A DNA stretch of 64,000 bases from Geobacteraceae bacterium GWC2_55_20 (GCA_001802125.1 MGZK01000044.1:1-64000), one strand, 5' to 3'. Counted from the first letter of the stretch, positions 1 to 10,048 are shown. Notes: generated from the letters alone by a model not told the origin. Numbers and translations: made by a program.

Positions 1-1084
1 CAAAGCCCATGGCATCGCAGTGGTGGTTTAGCTTTTCCGCGGCGCGCTGGTCGAAAATTCCGCACAGCGGCCCCATGGTCTGGTAGGGCTCGTAGTCCTT
101 CTTGTAGATACCGTTCATTTTCTTGCATACGGCGACACAGGGTTCGCCGCAGGTGGCCTGCTGTTTGGTGGTGATTGTCTCTTCGTTGAACTGCTTTAAG
201 TAGTGGTTTATCACCAGGTTTTGGTGCAGTGACTTCCGCTCATCCTCGGTCCGGTAGATGGTGCGGTAGTTGAAAGCCATGATCCGGCCGCCCATGGTGG
301 CGTAGTTGACACCAAAGGTGCCGCCGGTGCCGACCTTTTCGTCGTAGCGGTACTTGGCGGTCGCCTCCAGATCCTTGTGAAGCAGGCGCATGTCGTACTT
401 GTTCCTGAACCATTCGTCGGCCACCTTGTGGTCGCGGAAGTCCTCGTTCACCACCGTGCCGCCATAGATGACCGCCACGATGCCGTGATCCCTGACCATA
501 GCGCTGCCGAAGCCGCCGCGGCCGGCCCAGGTATCGACATAACTGATCTTGCCGTTTGTAATAGGGACCGACATGATCCCGCCCATATCGCTATGCAGGG
601 CCGCCGGGCCGGCGACCAGGATGCGCGGGTCGTTCTCGTAGCGTTGACCGAACATTTCGTAGACCCGGTCAGTCAGGGAATAGACTCCCGTCCGCCCTGT
701 TTTCCAGACCGACTCCACATCGATCGGAACCACTTCCACTTCAATCTCTTCACCATGGTTGCGGTTCAGGTAGAGCACAGACGGGACCGGGGCCCTGCCC
801 GCCAGGCTGAGCATGTTGATTCCCAGATTATCGAAAACCAGCCCCGCGCCCCCCATGGAACTGATGTAATAACCTTGCCAGCAGGGGGAAAAACCGGTCA
901 CCACCAGTCGGTTCGAACCGGGAAATATCGAGCCGGCAAAGATGCCGACCCCGAAGTTCAGGCTGCGGTACTCTTCGGTCAGATGGATGCCCAGATCCAC
1001 CGGCCCGAAATAGCGCTCGAAGCCGTACTTTTTTGTTTTGTAGAAACCGGTGGCCGGATCGACCAGGAGCACCCTCTGAAACAT
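1..1084 (-). CDS. GAPOR-like tungsten/molybdenum aldehyde:ferredoxin oxidoreductase, C-terminus cut off by window
   Basis: The first 361 codons of an aldehyde:ferredoxin oxidoreductase family enzyme, which oxidises an aldehyde to an acid with ferredoxin and carries a pterin metal cofactor and a 4Fe-4S cluster. Visible motifs are VGIFAGSIFPGSNRL (about 46-60), SSMGGAG (75-81), WAGRGGFGS (186-194), TGGTFGVNY (253-261) and the cluster motif TCGEPCVAVCKK with Cys312, 316 and 320. The FAGS.PGS, YRY...TGGTFG and CGEPC..VCKK blocks resemble archaeal glyceraldehyde-3-phosphate:ferredoxin oxidoreductase more than general AOR; this comparison is from memory. ATG is preceded by GGGAG. It lies 27 bases behind a phosphofructokinase gene, which fits a glycolytic substrate. 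The family is about 600 residues, so roughly 40% is missing here. AOR family is near certain; the GAPOR subfamily is likely but unproven. Confidence 0.85.
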   Translation of the reverse strand, partial: MFQRVLLVDPATGFYKTKKYGFERYFGPVDLGIHLTEEYRSLNFGVGIFAGSIFPGSNRLVVTGFSPCWQGYYISSMGGAGLVFDNLGINMLSLAGRAPVPSVLYLNRNHGEEIEVEVVPIDVESVWKTGRTGVYSLTDRVYEMFGQRYENDPRILVAGPAALHSDMGGIMSVPITNGKISYVDTWAGRGGFGSAMVRDHGIVAVIYGGTVVNEDFRDHKVADEWFRNKYDMRLLHKDLEATAKYRYDEKVGTGGTFGVNYATMGGRIMAFNYRTIYRTEDERKSLHQNLVINHYLKQFNEETITTKQQATCGEPCVAVCKKMNGIYKKDYEPYQTMGPLCGIFDQRAAEKLNHHCDAMGF

Positions 1085-1111
1085 GTCATCACTCCCGTAG
1101 CTGGTTTTTGT

Positions 1112-2401
1112 TCAGCGCAGCTCCCTGGGCTGACCGGTGGAGGCCAGCACGCTGTTCCAGAGCCACCCCTCCGGGTCGATCTTTTTCCTTTGGCGGGTGG
1201 CCAGGGCGATCGGCACATGGGTGTACTGATGGTTCCAGACCCCCACCACCATGTTGGTCCGGCCGCTCATGCCGGCATGCACGGCGTTATGCCCCAGCAG
1301 CAGACAGAGGGCCGAGTCGTGCGGGTTGGCCGGCTGGCTGCGGATGATGTAGCTCGGATCGATGTACTTGAGATTGATCTCGATTCCGTTGCCGGCGAAG
1401 TGCCCCTTGATGGCGTCCCGCAAGTACATGCCGATGTCGCCGAGCTTGAGGTTGCCCGAGGCGTCGTGTTCTGCCGTGGCTGTCAGCAGCTCCTGGCCGG
1501 CGCCCTCGGCCACGACGATGACCGCATGACCGCGCTGGGTCAGGCGTTCCTCCAGACTCTTCAATAACCCGCTGAAGCTGAAGGCGGACTCCGGAACCAG
1601 GCAGAAATTGACCTGGCTGTCAACCAGGGTCGAGTAGGCGGCAATGAAGCCCGAGTCGCGCCCCATCAGCTTCACCAGCCCGATGCCGTTGCGGGCGCCG
1701 GTAGCCTCGGCATGGGCGGCATAGATGGCCCGGTGGGCCTCGGCCACAGCGGTCTCGAAACCGAAGGTTGACTGGATGAAGGAGATGTCGTTATCGATGG
1801 TCTTGGGGATGCCGATCACGCTGATGCTGCTTCCCCGCCGTGCCGCCTCCCAGGCGATCTTCCCGGCTCCCTTGAGGGTGCCGTCGCCACCGATCGCAAA
1901 GAGGATACCCACCCCCAACTCCTCCAGATAATCCACCATTTGAGCGGGGTCCTGGGGACCGCGCGAGGAAGACAGAATCGTTCCTCCCATGTTGCTGATC
2001 TGGTTCACCATGGTCGGATTAAGCTCCAGAGGCGTGTGGCCGAAGCTCTTGATCAACCCCTCGTAGCCATAACGAAAACCATGGATGCGCCGCACTCCGT
2101 AGTGATGGTATAGACTCAAGGTCACGGCACGGATCACATCGTTGGTTCCGGGGCAGAGCCCGCCGCAGGTGACGATACCGCAGGCAATGGCCGTTGGATC
2201 GAAATATATCCGATCACGCGGACCGGCCAGTTCCAGGGCAGGAGGTTCAACACCCGCGGCAATGAACGGCTGCAACTCGTCGTAACCGGAATGGTAAAGC
2301 AGGCGTTGCCCGTCATCGGTGAAGCGCCCGTCACGCATGGGTGACGGAAAGCGGCATTCCCCCAGACGGTCGATGCTGAAATCCAGCTGCTGATCAATCA
2401 T
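1112..2401 (-). CDS. pfkA: 6-phosphofructokinase, ATP-type of the long TP0108/plant-like clade
   Basis: A 429-residue phosphofructokinase that phosphorylates fructose 6-phosphate to fructose 1,6-bisphosphate. The nucleotide loop GGLCPGTNDVIR is at about 80-91, GGDGT at 171-175 and PKTIDND at 199-205. In this superfamily Gly in GGDG (rather than GGDD) usually marks ATP use, whereas Lys in PKTIDND is shared with pyrophosphate enzymes. The Gly/Lys pair is typical of the plant and Treponema TP0108-type ATP enzymes, so ATP is the better guess. The frame is open further upstream, but the ATG used here has an AAGGGGAA ribosome site and avoids overlapping the gene before it. It sits 19 bases after that gene and 27 bases before the GAPOR-like gene, so a three-gene operon is likely. 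Confidence 0.9.
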   Translation of the reverse strand: MIDQQLDFSIDRLGECRFPSPMRDGRFTDDGQRLLYHSGYDELQPFIAAGVEPPALELAGPRDRIYFDPTAIACGIVTCGGLCPGTNDVIRAVTLSLYHHYGVRRIHGFRYGYEGLIKSFGHTPLELNPTMVNQISNMGGTILSSSRGPQDPAQMVDYLEELGVGILFAIGGDGTLKGAGKIAWEAARRGSSISVIGIPKTIDNDISFIQSTFGFETAVAEAHRAIYAAHAEATGARNGIGLVKLMGRDSGFIAAYSTLVDSQVNFCLVPESAFSFSGLLKSLEERLTQRGHAVIVVAEGAGQELLTATAEHDASGNLKLGDIGMYLRDAIKGHFAGNGIEINLKYIDPSYIIRSQPANPHDSALCLLLGHNAVHAGMSGRTNMVVGVWNHQYTHVPIALATRQRKKIDPEGWLWNSVLASTGQPRELR

Positions 2402-2420
2402 TGTTTCCCCTTGCCTCAGT

Positions 2421-3404
2421 TCATGTCCTGTAGCCGTTCTGGACCCACTCCCCGGAAATGTCAACCAGTGAAACCACCAGACTCCTCCCCTCGGAGTCAC
2501 AGGCCATATCTAGTACTACTTGCGAAGCCCCGGCAGCGCCTTCGCTCCGCTTGATTCCCATGTGATCAATGAACAGCGTCTCCTGCCTGCTCCACAGGTT
2601 CTTGTCCGGTTTCCCCAGCACATCGATCACGATATCAAGATAGACCTCAAGCATACCGTCATCCCCACCCAGCTCCAGCAGTTGCGTCTCGATTCGTCCG
2701 AGCAGCGCCTCCAGATCGGCAAGATCCAGCTGTTCGCCGGAATCAATCCTGTCGAAGCCCCACCCCACACGCTGCAGCAGGTTGAGTTTGGACTGGAGAA
2801 GAGTGCGGCGATGTTCGAGTTTGTCACGTTCGGTCTTGACGATGGTGATCCGGGCAAGAGCCAGACGAAGCAGGTGATCAAAGGCCCTGCGCTTGAGCAG
2901 AAGGCGGGTTTTCTCGATGTTCCCGGCGGGGTCGAACAGGCGGTGGGACTCGAAGCTGACAACAACCTGCGGGACATCACGCAGCACCATATCACCGGAA
3001 AGTTCGGCGCCGAAAGCCAGCTTCTCCTGTTTTTCCATTATCAACAGGGCATTTACCCTGGGCAGGGGGGGGCCACACTCACGGATAAAATTTAACAGAT
3101 TACTATCAACGGCAAGAATCTTGCTCATATCGGCGCCTGAGATAAAATAGGTGCGCAACCTGGGATCACTGTTGTAACTGCCGGCATCCATCGAGATCGC
3201 CGGCGCCAGGCCATCCACCAGCGCCACGACGTAATCGATGGCCCGCACGACCGCAGGCCGCAATTTCTTCCTGTAACCCGAAACGGCGCGAATCCAGGGA
3301 TCGGTGCCATCCACCGCCCTCTCAATGGCCGCCTTGACAAGGGATTCGGGATAACTGCCCGTAGTGGCATCACTGCCGAATAGTGACTGAAAAAACTTTA
3401 ACAA
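2421..3404 (-). CDS. conserved protein of unknown function, first gene of the PFK operon
   Basis: About 327 residues, soluble, with no signal peptide or membrane segment. I do not recognise a domain. The middle (roughly 185-235) is helical and charged, with LLLKRRAFDHLL, KTERDKLEHRRTLL and LLQRVGWGF, then an acidic stretch ending LLGRIETQLLELGG. The frame opens at 3443, but a TTG at 3404 has a very good ribosome site (GGGAGGG, five bases away) and is preferred. It is the first gene of the run that continues into phosphofructokinase and the GAPOR-like enzyme, so a regulatory or accessory role in that module is possible; this is inference from position only. Confidence 0.7.
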   Translation of the reverse strand: MLKFFQSLFGSDATTGSYPESLVKAAIERAVDGTDPWIRAVSGYRKKLRPAVVRAIDYVVALVDGLAPAISMDAGSYNSDPRLRTYFISGADMSKILAVDSNLLNFIRECGPPLPRVNALLIMEKQEKLAFGAELSGDMVLRDVPQVVVSFESHRLFDPAGNIEKTRLLLKRRAFDHLLRLALARITIVKTERDKLEHRRTLLQSKLNLLQRVGWGFDRIDSGEQLDLADLEALLGRIETQLLELGGDDGMLEVYLDIVIDVLGKPDKNLWSRQETLFIDHMGIKRSEGAAGASQVVLDMACDSEGRSLVVSLVDISGEWVQNGYRT

Positions 3405-3474
3405 AATTTCCCTCCCGGCAATCCGAAACCGACTGGACATCACCGCGCCGGCATCCAGTGAGCATCAATCATTA

Positions 3475-4443
3475 TTAAAACCGGTATCCCACGCCACCCA
3501 TGATCACGTCCGTGTCCCGATCGTAGTTGGTGACGATGCGGTTCCAGGAGGTGCGCAATGACCAGCTCGGATCAAGGCGATAGCTTCCGGTCATGGTTGC
3601 TATCATGGAGACAAGCCGATCACCGTTCAAACTGCTTCCGGCCTGCCGGTCGATGGAAAAATAAGTGCCGACGCCGAACCCCAATGCAATCCGGTCCTGC
3701 TTGAAGTCCTTGACTGCCCAGAATTGGCTGGCCACCCCATCCCGCCTGATCAGACGGGTGTCCCCCTCGTAGATCCAGGAAGCGGTCCAGTCCAGATACT
3801 TCAGGAGCCCCCGGCGATACTCAAGGCAAAGCGACGTGGAGTGTTCGGACTCGAAGCTGTTGGTGATCGTCCGCCCGGCAAACAGCGTAATCTCGTTTTC
3901 AGCAACATCTGACTCAGCCTGATCATGATCGGATTTTGGCGGTCCGGACACGTCCAGTCGATAGCCGATCCCCGCCAGCGCCGAGACCGTGTCCATCTGG
4001 CCAAACGTATTGACCCAGTTTGTGCGCAGCTGAAAAAGCCAGGGAGTTTCCGTCTCAATGATCAGCGCCAGACTGGCTATCCCCCCCAGACCGTGGTGAT
4101 TGGTGTAAGACCCGTTGGCCGCTGGAAGTGTCGTATCAAAATAGTAATAGGGGCCGAACCCGGCCGACAGAGAGAGACGTCTGGCGATTAGTTCTCCTGT
4201 CGCCCAGAGTTGCAGGGCGTTGCCGTCCCGGTGGTGAGCCGGCACATGCCCCTCGTTCAGATAGGAAAGGCTCACCGCCAAATGTTCGCCGAGCGGCTGC
4301 CGGTATTCCAGTTGCCAGGAGTAGGAAGAGTCGTCCGCATCCAGGTTCCGGCTGCGCATCATTCCTCCCATGCCGTACAATTCATCGGCAATGGCCGGCG
4401 CGGCCGAGATCAGCAGGATCATCAAAAGTAGCGCGCCTCTCAC
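3475..4443 (-). CDS. outer-membrane beta-barrel protein with internal duplication
   Basis: A 322-residue exported protein with a signal peptide ending around AIADE and a C-terminal GVGYRF, a typical barrel end with terminal Phe. Two halves align with each other. The first has LEYRQPLGEHLAVSLSYLNEG, then ALQLWA and LSAGFGPYYYFD. The second has LEYRRGLLKYLDWTASWIYEG, then ASQFWA and LGFGVGTYFSID. Each half looks like a small lipid-modifying-type or structural barrel of about eight strands. The start is GTG with CAGGAG nine bases upstream. It precedes a PagL-like gene by 53 bases on the same strand. I see no obvious catalytic His/Ser pair matching PagL, so the function is unknown. Confidence 0.75.
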   Translation of the reverse strand: MRGALLLMILLISAAPAIADELYGMGGMMRSRNLDADDSSYSWQLEYRQPLGEHLAVSLSYLNEGHVPAHHRDGNALQLWATGELIARRLSLSAGFGPYYYFDTTLPAANGSYTNHHGLGGIASLALIIETETPWLFQLRTNWVNTFGQMDTVSALAGIGYRLDVSGPPKSDHDQAESDVAENEITLFAGRTITNSFESEHSTSLCLEYRRGLLKYLDWTASWIYEGDTRLIRRDGVASQFWAVKDFKQDRIALGFGVGTYFSIDRQAGSSLNGDRLVSMIATMTGSYRLDPSWSLRTSWNRIVTNYDRDTDVIMGGVGYRF

Positions 4444-4496
4444 GATATAAAACTCCTGGATGCCGGTATTTATCCGGCCGTAATAATCCGGAAAGA

Positions 4497-5081
4497 TCAG
4501 AAGGACCAGCTGACCCCGATCAGATGCAGGTCGGCCCCGGGGTTGGGGATCTTGCTGGAATATAAAATGCGATTGTTAGACAGATGCTGCAGGCGATATC
4601 CCACTCCCAGCCCGCTTGCAAAACGGTAGGAAAGACCGATATAAGCGCCCCACAGGAGAACGCTTCCGAAGTCCTGATGACCGAACTGGCGCTTGTCCAG
4701 AAGGTCTATATTGAGTCCCGCCTCCACCGCTCCGCCTTTACCGTTTTTGTCGAAAACCAGTCCCGTGCCGACGGAACCGATAAATCCGGTTTCCTGACCA
4801 CCAACCAGCGCGCCGGCGGATGTGCTGAGCTGTGGAGACAGCCCCCATCCGGAAGCTGCCCGCCAATCCCAAGGCAGACCATACACCCCGAAGGCTTCGT
4901 ACAGATGGAAATATTCACGCTTCGGGCCGGCCTGGAGGCCTATGCGCACGCCGGCCTCGCGCCACTCCGCATATGCTGTTGCCGCCGCGACAAATAAAAT
5001 AAACGTGACTATCAGGATTGATGCAATCCGTATCGATTGATTTTTCGGGTGGGGAGATGGTTCTACGAAGAAGTTGGTCAT
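4497..5081 (-). CDS. pagL: PagL-like lipid A deacylase (acyloxyacyl hydrolase family)
   Basis: About 194 residues. PagL enzymes are small outer-membrane barrels that remove the 3-O acyl chain of lipid A. The signal segment is IASILIVTFILFVAAATAYA, followed by an alternating-strand pattern, and the protein ends GVSWSF with terminal Phe. The signature is RLQHLSNN..., whose His and Ser fit the catalytic pair of the family, followed by IPNPGADL. The third catalytic residue in characterised PagL is Glu; the position here may hold the Asp of NPGAD, which would be a variation worth checking. The chosen ATG removes 30 unsupported residues and leaves a normal signal peptide; its ribosome site (AGAAAGAG) is modest. 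Confidence 0.8.
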   Translation of the reverse strand: MTNFFVEPSPHPKNQSIRIASILIVTFILFVAAATAYAEWREAGVRIGLQAGPKREYFHLYEAFGVYGLPWDWRAASGWGLSPQLSTSAGALVGGQETGFIGSVGTGLVFDKNGKGGAVEAGLNIDLLDKRQFGHQDFGSVLLWGAYIGLSYRFASGLGVGYRLQHLSNNRILYSSKIPNPGADLHLIGVSWSF

Positions 5082-5290
5082 GGACGACTCTTTCTGATTC
5101 CAGATAACTGGCTGCACAGTAGAATCCCGGAGTATTTCAGCCTGAAAAAAGCATTTAGAGCAGTCACCCACATCCGGACGGAATCAAGCAAGACCCAAAT
5201 GCATCCAGTGTCTACAATACATTGTGTGTCCGCGAAACCGACTGAATGTTCATTCCGCTTACATCTGAAAAAATATGGCGGCTTTTTGAA

Positions 5291-5315
5291 ACCGGGGACG
5301 TAACCGTCCACCGGT
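5291..5315 (-). terminator. possible hairpin terminator after the efflux operon
   Basis: An imperfect hairpin, ACCGGTGGACG/CGTCCCCGGT on the minus strand with one bulge and a four-base loop. It lies after the last gene of the efflux operon and before the PagL gene. It has no clean T tract, so termination is a weak inference. The rest of the 350-base gap shows nothing else I can name. Confidence 0.35.
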
Positions 5316-5430
5316 CCGGCCGCACTACCCACCACAGACAACACAGGTTAAAATAGTTTCAGCGCATTCGTTTTATACAGCAAACCAGCTGCTTGTCAAG
5401 ATTCACCCGGAAGCGTAGCGGAGGTGCCGT

Positions 5431-6879
5431 TCAAGGTCGCTGCCCGGCATCCCCGCCGCCACCCAACACCTTGTAGATATTGACGATATTGGTCAGGCGG
5501 GCCAGGCGCACCGTAATCAGGTTCTGTTGGGCGCCGTAAAGGGAGCGCTGCGAGTCCAGCACCGCCAGATAGCTGTCAACACCCCTGTCGTAACGGGCCT
5601 GCGAAAGGCGGAAGCTCTCGGAGGTGGAGTCGGTCAGGGACTGCTGCGCCGCCAGCTGCTCGTCGATTGTCCCGCGCTGGGCCAGTGCGTCGGCCACCTC
5701 GCGGAAGGCGCTCTGAATGGCCTTCTCATATTGGGCCACCAGTATCTCGCGATCCGTTTCCGCCACCTTCAGGTTGGCTCTGTTGCTGCCGCCGTCGAAG
5801 ATGGGCAGTGTAATCTGCGGCGCGAATTTCCAGGCAAAGGCGCCCGGCTTGAATAGACCGGCCAGGTCGTCGCTGCCGAGGCCGATTGACGAAACCAGCG
5901 TAATTTTGGGAAAAAACGCGGCCCGTGCGGCGCCGATGTTGGCGTTGGCCCCCTTAAGCTGCCCTTCGGCCTGCAGGATATCAGGGCGGCCAAGCAGCAC
6001 ATCGGACGGCAGGCCGGGGGACACGTCCTTCAAAGCTGCCAGCGTTTCGGAGAGAGCAGCCGGCAAGAGACCGGCCGGGATGGGCGAGCCGACCACCAGA
6101 TTCAGGGCGTTCTCGTCCTGGGCCACCAGCGTGGTGTAACGGGCAATGTCAACCCGCGCCGTATCAACACTGCTTCGGGCCTGGTTGAGCGTCAGCGCGT
6201 TGGAAACGCCGGCATCGAAGCGGCTCTGGATAAGCTTGAAAGACTCCTGCTGGTTGGAAAGAGTTTCCTTGGCGAGCCGCAGTCGCTCACGGTCGGCCGC
6301 CAGGGCCAGGTAGCCTGCGGCCACCTGGGAAACCAGGCTGATCTGGACAGCGCGCCGGGCTTGCTCCGTGGCAAGAAACTGCTCCAGCGCCTGGTCCTTG
6401 AGGCTGCGCACCCGCCCGAACAGGTCCAGTTCGTAGGAACTGACACCCAGACCCAGATTGTACTGATCGACGGTCGTGGCCCGGCCCGAGCCGGAGAGGT
6501 CTTCGGGAATGCGCTGGAATGTGGCGGCGGCGGATGCGTCTACCTTCGGCAAAAGATCGGAGCGCCGGATCTGGTACAGCGCCCGGAAACGCTCGATATT
6601 GAGCGCGGCCACCCGCAGGTCGCGGTTGTTCTCCAGCGCCAGCGCGATCAGCTGGCGCAGCTGTTCGTCGATGAAAAACTCCCGCCAGGGTATCTCGTCC
6701 AGCGGCTTCTGCGCCTGCTTTGCCGCTTGCTCCTGATAAGCCGGCCCAGCCGGCCAGGCGTTCGAAACAGGAGCGGCGGGACGACTGTATTTGGGAGCCA
6801 TGGTCGTGCAGCCGGAAAGGCAGAGCAGAGCGCCCAGCGCGAGACACGATACCGGCAATATCCGTAATTTATGTTTCAT
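5431..6879 (-). CDS. RND efflux outer-membrane factor, NodT/OprM family lipoprotein
   Basis: A 482-residue TolC-like channel that forms the outer-membrane duct of a tripartite drug pump. It starts MKHKLRILPVSCLALG and has a lipobox LSGC, so it is probably acylated at Cys24. Two outer-membrane-efflux repeats follow, each rich in long helices, with typical elements such as VAAGYLALAADRERLRLA and REVADALAQRGT. The length is normal for NodT/OprM. GGAGG lies nine bases before the ATG, inside the end of the pump gene, and the two genes are separated by one base, so they are translationally coupled. Confidence 0.94.
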   Translation of the reverse strand: MKHKLRILPVSCLALGALLCLSGCTTMAPKYSRPAAPVSNAWPAGPAYQEQAAKQAQKPLDEIPWREFFIDEQLRQLIALALENNRDLRVAALNIERFRALYQIRRSDLLPKVDASAAATFQRIPEDLSGSGRATTVDQYNLGLGVSSYELDLFGRVRSLKDQALEQFLATEQARRAVQISLVSQVAAGYLALAADRERLRLAKETLSNQQESFKLIQSRFDAGVSNALTLNQARSSVDTARVDIARYTTLVAQDENALNLVVGSPIPAGLLPAALSETLAALKDVSPGLPSDVLLGRPDILQAEGQLKGANANIGAARAAFFPKITLVSSIGLGSDDLAGLFKPGAFAWKFAPQITLPIFDGGSNRANLKVAETDREILVAQYEKAIQSAFREVADALAQRGTIDEQLAAQQSLTDSTSESFRLSQARYDRGVDSYLAVLDSQRSLYGAQQNLITVRLARLTNIVNIYKVLGGGGDAGQRP

Positions 6880-6880
6880 T

Positions 6881-9800
6881 TCAGTTTACCTCCGAAACAG
6901 TTGCTGCAGCAGGTTCTTCAGGGTGAGGCTTGTATTTCTTGCGCCCAAACAGCCTGGATATCATGACAAAGAAGAACGGAATGAAGAGCAGGTCGATGAA
7001 GGTGGCCGAGAGCAGGCCGCCGGTAACTGCGGTACCGATGGCGTTCTGGGCCGCTGCTCCGGCGCCTTTGGTGAGCGCCAGCGGCAGCGTTCCGAAGAAG
7101 AACGCCAGCGACGTCATGATAACCGGACGAAGACGAATCTTGACCGCCGACAGGGTCGCATCGACCAGCTCATGCCCCTGATGCATCTGTTCCTTGATGA
7201 ACTGAATGATCAGGATCGCGTTCTTGGTGGAAAGCCCGATCGTGGTCAACAGGCCGATCTGCAGATAGACGTCATTAGGCAGTATCCGCAGCGAAACCGC
7301 CGTGACCGCGCCCACCAGGCCCAACGGCAGCATCAGCAGGTTGACGAAGGGGATGGTCCAGCTTTCATACAGCGCCGCAACCGAAAGGAACACCACCAGC
7401 AGCGAGATGGCATACAGTGCCGGCGCCTGTGCCCCCGCGTTTTTCTCCTCGTAGGATAGTCCGGTCCACTCATAACCGACACCGGGAGGGAGCTTCGCGG
7501 CCATCTTTTCCATCTCGGCCATGGCCTCGCCGGTACTGATACCGGGCGCGGCCTGACCCATGACTTCCACCGATGGTATGCCATTGTATCGCTCCAGCCT
7601 GGGGGAACCATATTGCCAGTGAGCGGTGGCAAAAGCCGAGAAGGGCACCATTGTGCCGCTGCTGTTGCGGACATACCACCTGCCGATATCCTCCGGCAGC
7701 ATGCGATACTTGGCGTCGGCCTGGAGATAGACCTTCTTGACCCGGCCGTTTTCGATGAAATCGTTGACGTAAGAGCTGCCCCAGGCGGTTGCCAGCACGC
7801 TGTTGATGTCCGCCTGTGATACTCCCAGAGCGCCGGCCCGCACATCGTCGATGTCGAGCTTGAACTGGGGGGAGTCATCCTGGCCGTTGGGACGCACCGC
7901 TATCAGTTTGGGATTTTTCATCGCCATACCCAGCAGTTGGTTACGGGCCTCCATCAGCTTCTCATGTCCCAGACCGCTACGGTCCTGCAGCATGAAGTCA
8001 AAACCGTTGGCCTGCCCCAACTCCACCACCGCCGGCGGTGAGAAGGCAAATGCCATGCCGTCCCTGAACTTTGAAAAAGCTCCCATGGCCCTGCCGGCCA
8101 CTGCCGGCGCTTTCAGGTCAGGGCTCTGACGGTACTTCCAGTCCTTGAGCCTGACAAAGGCCAGACCCATGTTCTGACCACGACCGGCAAAGCTGAAACC
8201 GGCCACGGTAATCACCGCCTCCACTGTTTTTTGTTCCTTCTCCAGAAAATGTTTTTCCAGCTGTTCGACAACCTTCAGGGTGCGCTCCTGGGTGGCCCCG
8301 GCCGGGAGTTGGATCTGGCAGATGATGAAGCCCTGATCCTCATCCGGCAGGAAGGAGGTCGGCAGTCGCATGAACAGGAACACCATCCCTGCAACCACGG
8401 CGCCGTAAACCACCAGATAGCGCACAGGCCTGCTGAAGGAGCGCCCGACGATGCCCTCATACTTGACCCTGCAGAAGTCGAATATCTTGTTGAACCAGCG
8501 GAAGAACTGGCAGAACCAGCCACATTCGCCCGGTGTATGACCCTTTTCAACCGGCTTTAAGAGCGTCGCGCAGAGCGCCGGTGTCAGAGTCATGGCCACC
8601 AGCACCGAGAGGATCATGGCGGAAATGATGGTGATCGAAAACTGACGGTAGATGACACCGGTGGAGCCGCCAAAAAACGCCATCGGCAGAAAGACCGCCG
8701 TCAGTACCGTGGCGATGCCCCACAGGGCGCTGGTAATCTGCCCCATGGACTTGATGGTCGCCTCTTTCGGAGACAGTCCCTCCTCGGACATGATTCGTTC
8801 CACGTTTTCGACGACGACGATGGCGTCGTCAACCAACAGGCCAATGACGATAACCAGTGCAAACATGGTCAGGGTGTTGATCGAAAAACCGCAGGCCGAG
8901 AGCACCCCCATGGTTCCCAGCAATACCACCGGCACCGCGATGGTCGGGATCAAGGTGGCACGGATGTTCTGCAGGAAGAGAAACATGATCACAAACACCA
9001 GGAAAACCGCCTCTATCAGGGTCTTGACCACCTCTTCGATCGATATTTTGACAAACGGCGTGGTGTCGTAGGGGTAGACCACTTTCATGCCGGCCGGGAA
9101 GTATCTGGACAACTCCGCCATCTTTGCCTTGACCCTGTTGGCAGTATCCAGGGCGTTAGCGCCGGCTGCCAGTCGGATTGCCATGCCACCCAGCGGTTTA
9201 CCCATGTAGCGGGCCTCTATGTCGTAATTCTCCGTGCCGATCTTGCTTTCAGCCACATCCTTTAGTTTGACCGTGGAACCGTCACTGTTGGTGCGCAGAA
9301 TGATGGAATCAAAATCTTCGACAGTCCGCAGCAGGGTACGGGCGGTGATGGTAGCATTCAGTTGCTGCCCGGGCGCGGCCGGATTGCCACCGAACTGACC
9401 GGCTGAAACCTGGGCGTTCTGCGCCTGCAGCGCGGCCATGACATCGTTGGTGGTCAGTTGGTAATTGTTCAGCTTGCTCGGATTCAGCCAGATACGCATC
9501 GCGTTCTGGGAACCGAACATCTGCAGTTCACCGACCCCCTCAACCCGGCTGACAATATCCTGGACGTTGGAAACCGCATAATCGGTCAGGTCGTAGCGGC
9601 TCATGGAGCCGTCCTCGGAGACCAGGCCTATGATCAGCAGAAAGTTCTTGGTGGACTTGACCACCTGGATCCCCTGTCGTTGAACAATCTGGGGAAGCAG
9701 CGGTGTCGCCAATTGCAGCTTGTTCTGCACCTGTACCTGGGCGATATTCGGATCGGTGCCGGCCTTGAAGGTCAGGTTGATAGCCACGGCGCCGGCGGAA

Positions 9801-10048
9801 TCACTGGTGGAGGACATGTAGATCAGGTTGTCGATGCCGTTCAGCTTCTGCTCCACCACCTGGGTGACGGTGTCCTGCACCGTCTGGGCCGAGGCCCCCG
9901 GATACATGGCGTTGATAGTAATCTGCGGCGGTGCTATCGGCGGATACTGGGAAACCGGCAGTGTCTTGATCGCCAGCAGACCGATAAGCATCACCATGAT
10001 GGCAATTACCCAGGCAAAAATCGGGCGATTTATGAAAAAACGAGGCAT
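6881..10048 (-). CDS. RND multidrug efflux pump, AcrB/MexB-type (HAE1)
   Basis: A 1055-residue inner-membrane proton/drug antiporter, full length for the HAE1 family. It begins [17 protein letters not shown], the usual first membrane helix. The proton-relay Asp pair is visible in [16 protein letters not shown], and the conserved Lys segment in [15 protein letters not shown]. Two large periplasmic loops lie between TM1-2 and TM7-8. AAGGAGC precedes the ATG. It follows the membrane fusion protein gene by 12 bases and precedes the outer-membrane factor, which gives the standard tripartite order. The substrate cannot be told from sequence. Confidence 0.97.
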   Translation of the reverse strand: MPRFFINRPIFAWVIAIMVMLIGLLAIKTLPVSQYPPIAPPQITINAMYPGASAQTVQDTVTQVVEQKLNGIDNLIYMSSTSDSAGAVAINLTFKAGTDPNIAQVQVQNKLQLATPLLPQIVQRQGIQVVKSTKNFLLIIGLVSEDGSMSRYDLTDYAVSNVQDIVSRVEGVGELQMFGSQNAMRIWLNPSKLNNYQLTTNDVMAALQAQNAQVSAGQFGGNPAAPGQQLNATITARTLLRTVEDFDSIILRTNSDGSTVKLKDVAESKIGTENYDIEARYMGKPLGGMAIRLAAGANALDTANRVKAKMAELSRYFPAGMKVVYPYDTTPFVKISIEEVVKTLIEAVFLVFVIMFLFLQNIRATLIPTIAVPVVLLGTMGVLSACGFSINTLTMFALVIVIGLLVDDAIVVVENVERIMSEEGLSPKEATIKSMGQITSALWGIATVLTAVFLPMAFFGGSTGVIYRQFSITIISAMILSVLVAMTLTPALCATLLKPVEKGHTPGECGWFCQFFRWFNKIFDFCRVKYEGIVGRSFSRPVRYLVVYGAVVAGMVFLFMRLPTSFLPDEDQGFIICQIQLPAGATQERTLKVVEQLEKHFLEKEQKTVEAVITVAGFSFAGRGQNMGLAFVRLKDWKYRQSPDLKAPAVAGRAMGAFSKFRDGMAFAFSPPAVVELGQANGFDFMLQDRSGLGHEKLMEARNQLLGMAMKNPKLIAVRPNGQDDSPQFKLDIDDVRAGALGVSQADINSVLATAWGSSYVNDFIENGRVKKVYLQADAKYRMLPEDIGRWYVRNSSGTMVPFSAFATAHWQYGSPRLERYNGIPSVEVMGQAAPGISTGEAMAEMEKMAAKLPPGVGYEWTGLSYEEKNAGAQAPALYAISLLVVFLSVAALYESWTIPFVNLLMLPLGLVGAVTAVSLRILPNDVYLQIGLLTTIGLSTKNAILIIQFIKEQMHQGHELVDATLSAVKIRLRPVIMTSLAFFFGTLPLALTKGAGAAAQNAIGTAVTGGLLSATFIDLLFIPFFFVMISRLFGRKKYKPHPEEPAAATVSEVN

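Noticed and set aside
377-1567. Long plus-strand open frame of 396 codons
   Set aside because: It is antisense to the oxidoreductase and PFK genes, has His/Arg-rich improbable content and no ribosome site.
5037-5303. 88-codon plus-strand frame between efflux and PagL genes
   Set aside because: Overlaps the start of the PagL gene and lacks a start signal.
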